Positions 62,776-64,000 of a stretch of DNA of 64,000 nt are shown piece by piece. Position 1 is the first letter of the stretch, and the number at the start of each line of letters is the position of its first letter. Made by a program: the position numbers and the translations under genes. Source of the stretch: Lathyrus oleraceus (lineage: Eukaryota; Streptophyta; Magnoliopsida; Fabales; Fabaceae); the NCBI RefSeq assembly GCF_024323335.1, contig NC_066583.1:370637952-370701951 (forward strand). Direction: 5' to 3'. The notes under the pieces are model-generated. The model saw nothing but the letters and a program-made list of their open reading frames with translations, was not told where the DNA came from and made no database searches.

Positions 62776-62784
62776 ACTTATAGA
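62776..62784 (-). promoter_or_regulatory. Candidate TATA box of inserted LTR
   Basis: CTATAAGTA on the minus strand, directly downstream of the CTCGCCTAGCGAG repeat field. Confidence 0.45.
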
Positions 62785-62804
62785 CAAGTGCAGAACTGTC
62801 ATGT

Positions 62805-63175
62805 TCGCTAGGCGAGCAGAATGGCTCGCCTAGCGAAGGTCAAATATGAGCACAAAAGGCCCCTGCGCCCAGAGAAAACAGGGCGTTGGTGAACTGTCAT
62901 GTTCGCCTAGCGAACATACCTTCGCCTAGCGAAGGAAACGCTTCAAGCTCGCCCCAGCGAGGTTGAGAAGTTTTGCTACTGGAATGCTCGCTGGGGACTC
63001 GCTAGAGCCTCGCCTAGCGAGTGAGTGTTGGCTGCACATTTCACCAAAACAGAATGAATTCGCTGCAAACTTCGCCTTGAGCTCGCCTAGCGAATTAATT
63101 TGCTAATTTACTGGAGCTGTTCGCCAGGAGCTCGCCTAGCGAACCCATTCTTCGCCACAGCCTCGCCTAGCGAGC
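62805..63175. repeat. Field of hairpin-type YTCGCCTAGCGAR motifs
   Basis: Copies at about 62805 (reverse orientation, TTCGCTAGGCGAG), 62825, 62901, 62921, 62947 (variant with CCCA centre), 63008, 63081, 63129 and 63161. Each has 5-7 bp arms around a CTA centre, such as GTTCGC-CTA-GCGAAC and CCTCGC-CTA-GCGAGT. Confidence 0.85.
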
Positions 63176-63409
63176 AGGCAGATGAAATGCTCCTTTTCCT
63201 TGGTTCCTTTGCCAATTCTCTTGTGTCTTTATTATCAATTAATTCATGCCTTTCCTGCACAATAACACACACATCAAAGGCACCAAGCTTGTTTATCAAT
63301 GTAACGCATTCCATGTAAAACAAATGTGATTTTGACAATTTTAGCAAGGCAAACGAGTGAAAGATGCCCACATATGATAGCTCAAATAAGCACTTTTGGG
63401 CATCTAACA

Positions 63410-64000
63410 ACTCTCCCCAACTAGATTCTTGCTTGTCCTCAAGCAAAGTATGCCTCTTGAAAGACAAGAGGATTTGCATTAAGAAACGGTTTCTCCGAAG
63501 TTGGATAAACGGCTCAAACACAAGCGAAATTCGCATATACAAGTTCCCAACGGTTCGAATAAAATAATACCTAGGAACTTAAACTTAAATAGCAATGCAA
63601 AATATTTATCTATCTACAACAATACTATTCTGAATGAATCATCCTATCTCTCCTCTTCGAATAAGGAATGAAGATTTTGCGCGTTTGCAACCGCGGGACT
63701 AATCTCACTCTCTAACAAATAATGAAGAAATCAAACAGATTCATACAATGTCTAATCAATTAAAAATGCTACTGTGGAAGCAAAAAGATCACTAAGGGAT
63801 TTTCGGTTGAAGCTTGGTTAGGTTAACAAACAAGGGTCATTTCTAAGGCCATTGAAACGAAAGTGCCGATGCAAAAGAGACATTCACAGTATTATTCACA
63901 CTACTCGACTTTGTTTCCTTTGTTTCTTATTTGTAACCTTCACAACACATATTCCACAACTCCACTTTTATTTTTCACTATTTTTCTTCCAAGCAAGCAT
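63410..64000 (-). other. 3' untranslated part of the inserted gypsy-type element
   Basis: It starts at the LTR side with the polypurine tract TAGTTGGGGAGAGT (63410-63423, minus), then CTTGAGGACAAGCAAG. No coding frame is recognised up to the window end. The frame 63108-63542 runs across the LTR edge and is chance. Confidence 0.55.

Larger units (their letters stand above)
61907..63409 (-). repeat. LTR of another gypsy-type element inserted in Ogre gag
   Basis: In minus orientation the LTR starts TGTTAGATGCCCAAAAGTGC (63409) right after the tract GTTGGGGAGAGT, and ends ATACTTTCCAACA (61907): 1503 bp. A TATA-like CTATAAGTA lies at 62776-62784. Nine or so TCGCCTAGCGA-type motifs stand upstream of it. 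The internal side (63410 onward) has GCTTGAGGACAAGCAA, a phrase seen near the 3' end of some Athila-like gypsy elements. The rest of the element lies beyond the window. Confidence 0.7.

Overview
The window is nuclear DNA of a flowering plant, most likely a legume and probably of tribe Fabeae (pea, vetch, faba bean, grass pea). This is inferred from the kinds of repeats present: an Ogre/Tat-type Ty3/gypsy element with a 5.3-kb LTR and a second, archaeal-type RNase H; Maximus/SIRE-type Copia sequence; Tekay-type chromoviruses; and a degenerate 'plant mobile domain' gene. Almost everything is retrotransposon. One conventional host gene is present, a nine-exon glycerophosphodiester phosphodiesterase-like (GDPDL/SHV3-type) gene at 43903-47622 on the + strand. 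No rRNA, tRNA, CRISPR or organellar genes were seen.

Layout. 1-1545: a Copia LTR end (+) abutting an opposed Copia gag relic (-). 3700-4966: a broken plant-mobile-domain pseudogene (+) with AGATGCATCT motifs on both sides. 5538-9044: a tandem array of a small non-autonomous Copia-derived element (four LTRs alternating with three internal regions). 9053-10059: an array of the same design made by an unrelated, much smaller TRIM on the other strand. 11325-12172: an inverted partial copy of the first element. 12590-13338: a gypsy LTR/leader relic.

13339-30790 is a three-level nest. A decayed Copia element (-) carries in its LTR an old, internally deleted Tekay-type element (14674-28843, imperfect CTTG[T/C] target duplication). 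That element carries in its own right LTR a young, apparently intact Tekay-type chromovirus (18738-26773, perfect AGAAT duplication). The young element has near-identical LTRs, an initiator-Met-type primer-binding site, a polypurine tract and one uninterrupted 1450-residue Gag-Pol frame ending in a chromodomain-like tail.

30893-37267 is a decayed Maximus/SIRE Copia element (+), fused to a Tat/Ogre fragment. 38811-43180 is a decayed Tork/Tnt1-like Copia element (-). The GDPDL gene follows; its first intron holds a probable TRIM. About 120 bp past its poly(A) signal an Ogre LTR begins (47934-53198, -), followed by the Ogre 3' untranslated region with two tandem-repeat fields, a broken RT-RNaseH-aRNaseH-integrase region, an intron-like spacer and a gag-protease frame. 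That frame is cut at 61906 by the LTR of another gypsy-type element, which runs off the window. All element boundaries, splice sites and families were read by eye from the sequence; no alignment or database search was run.
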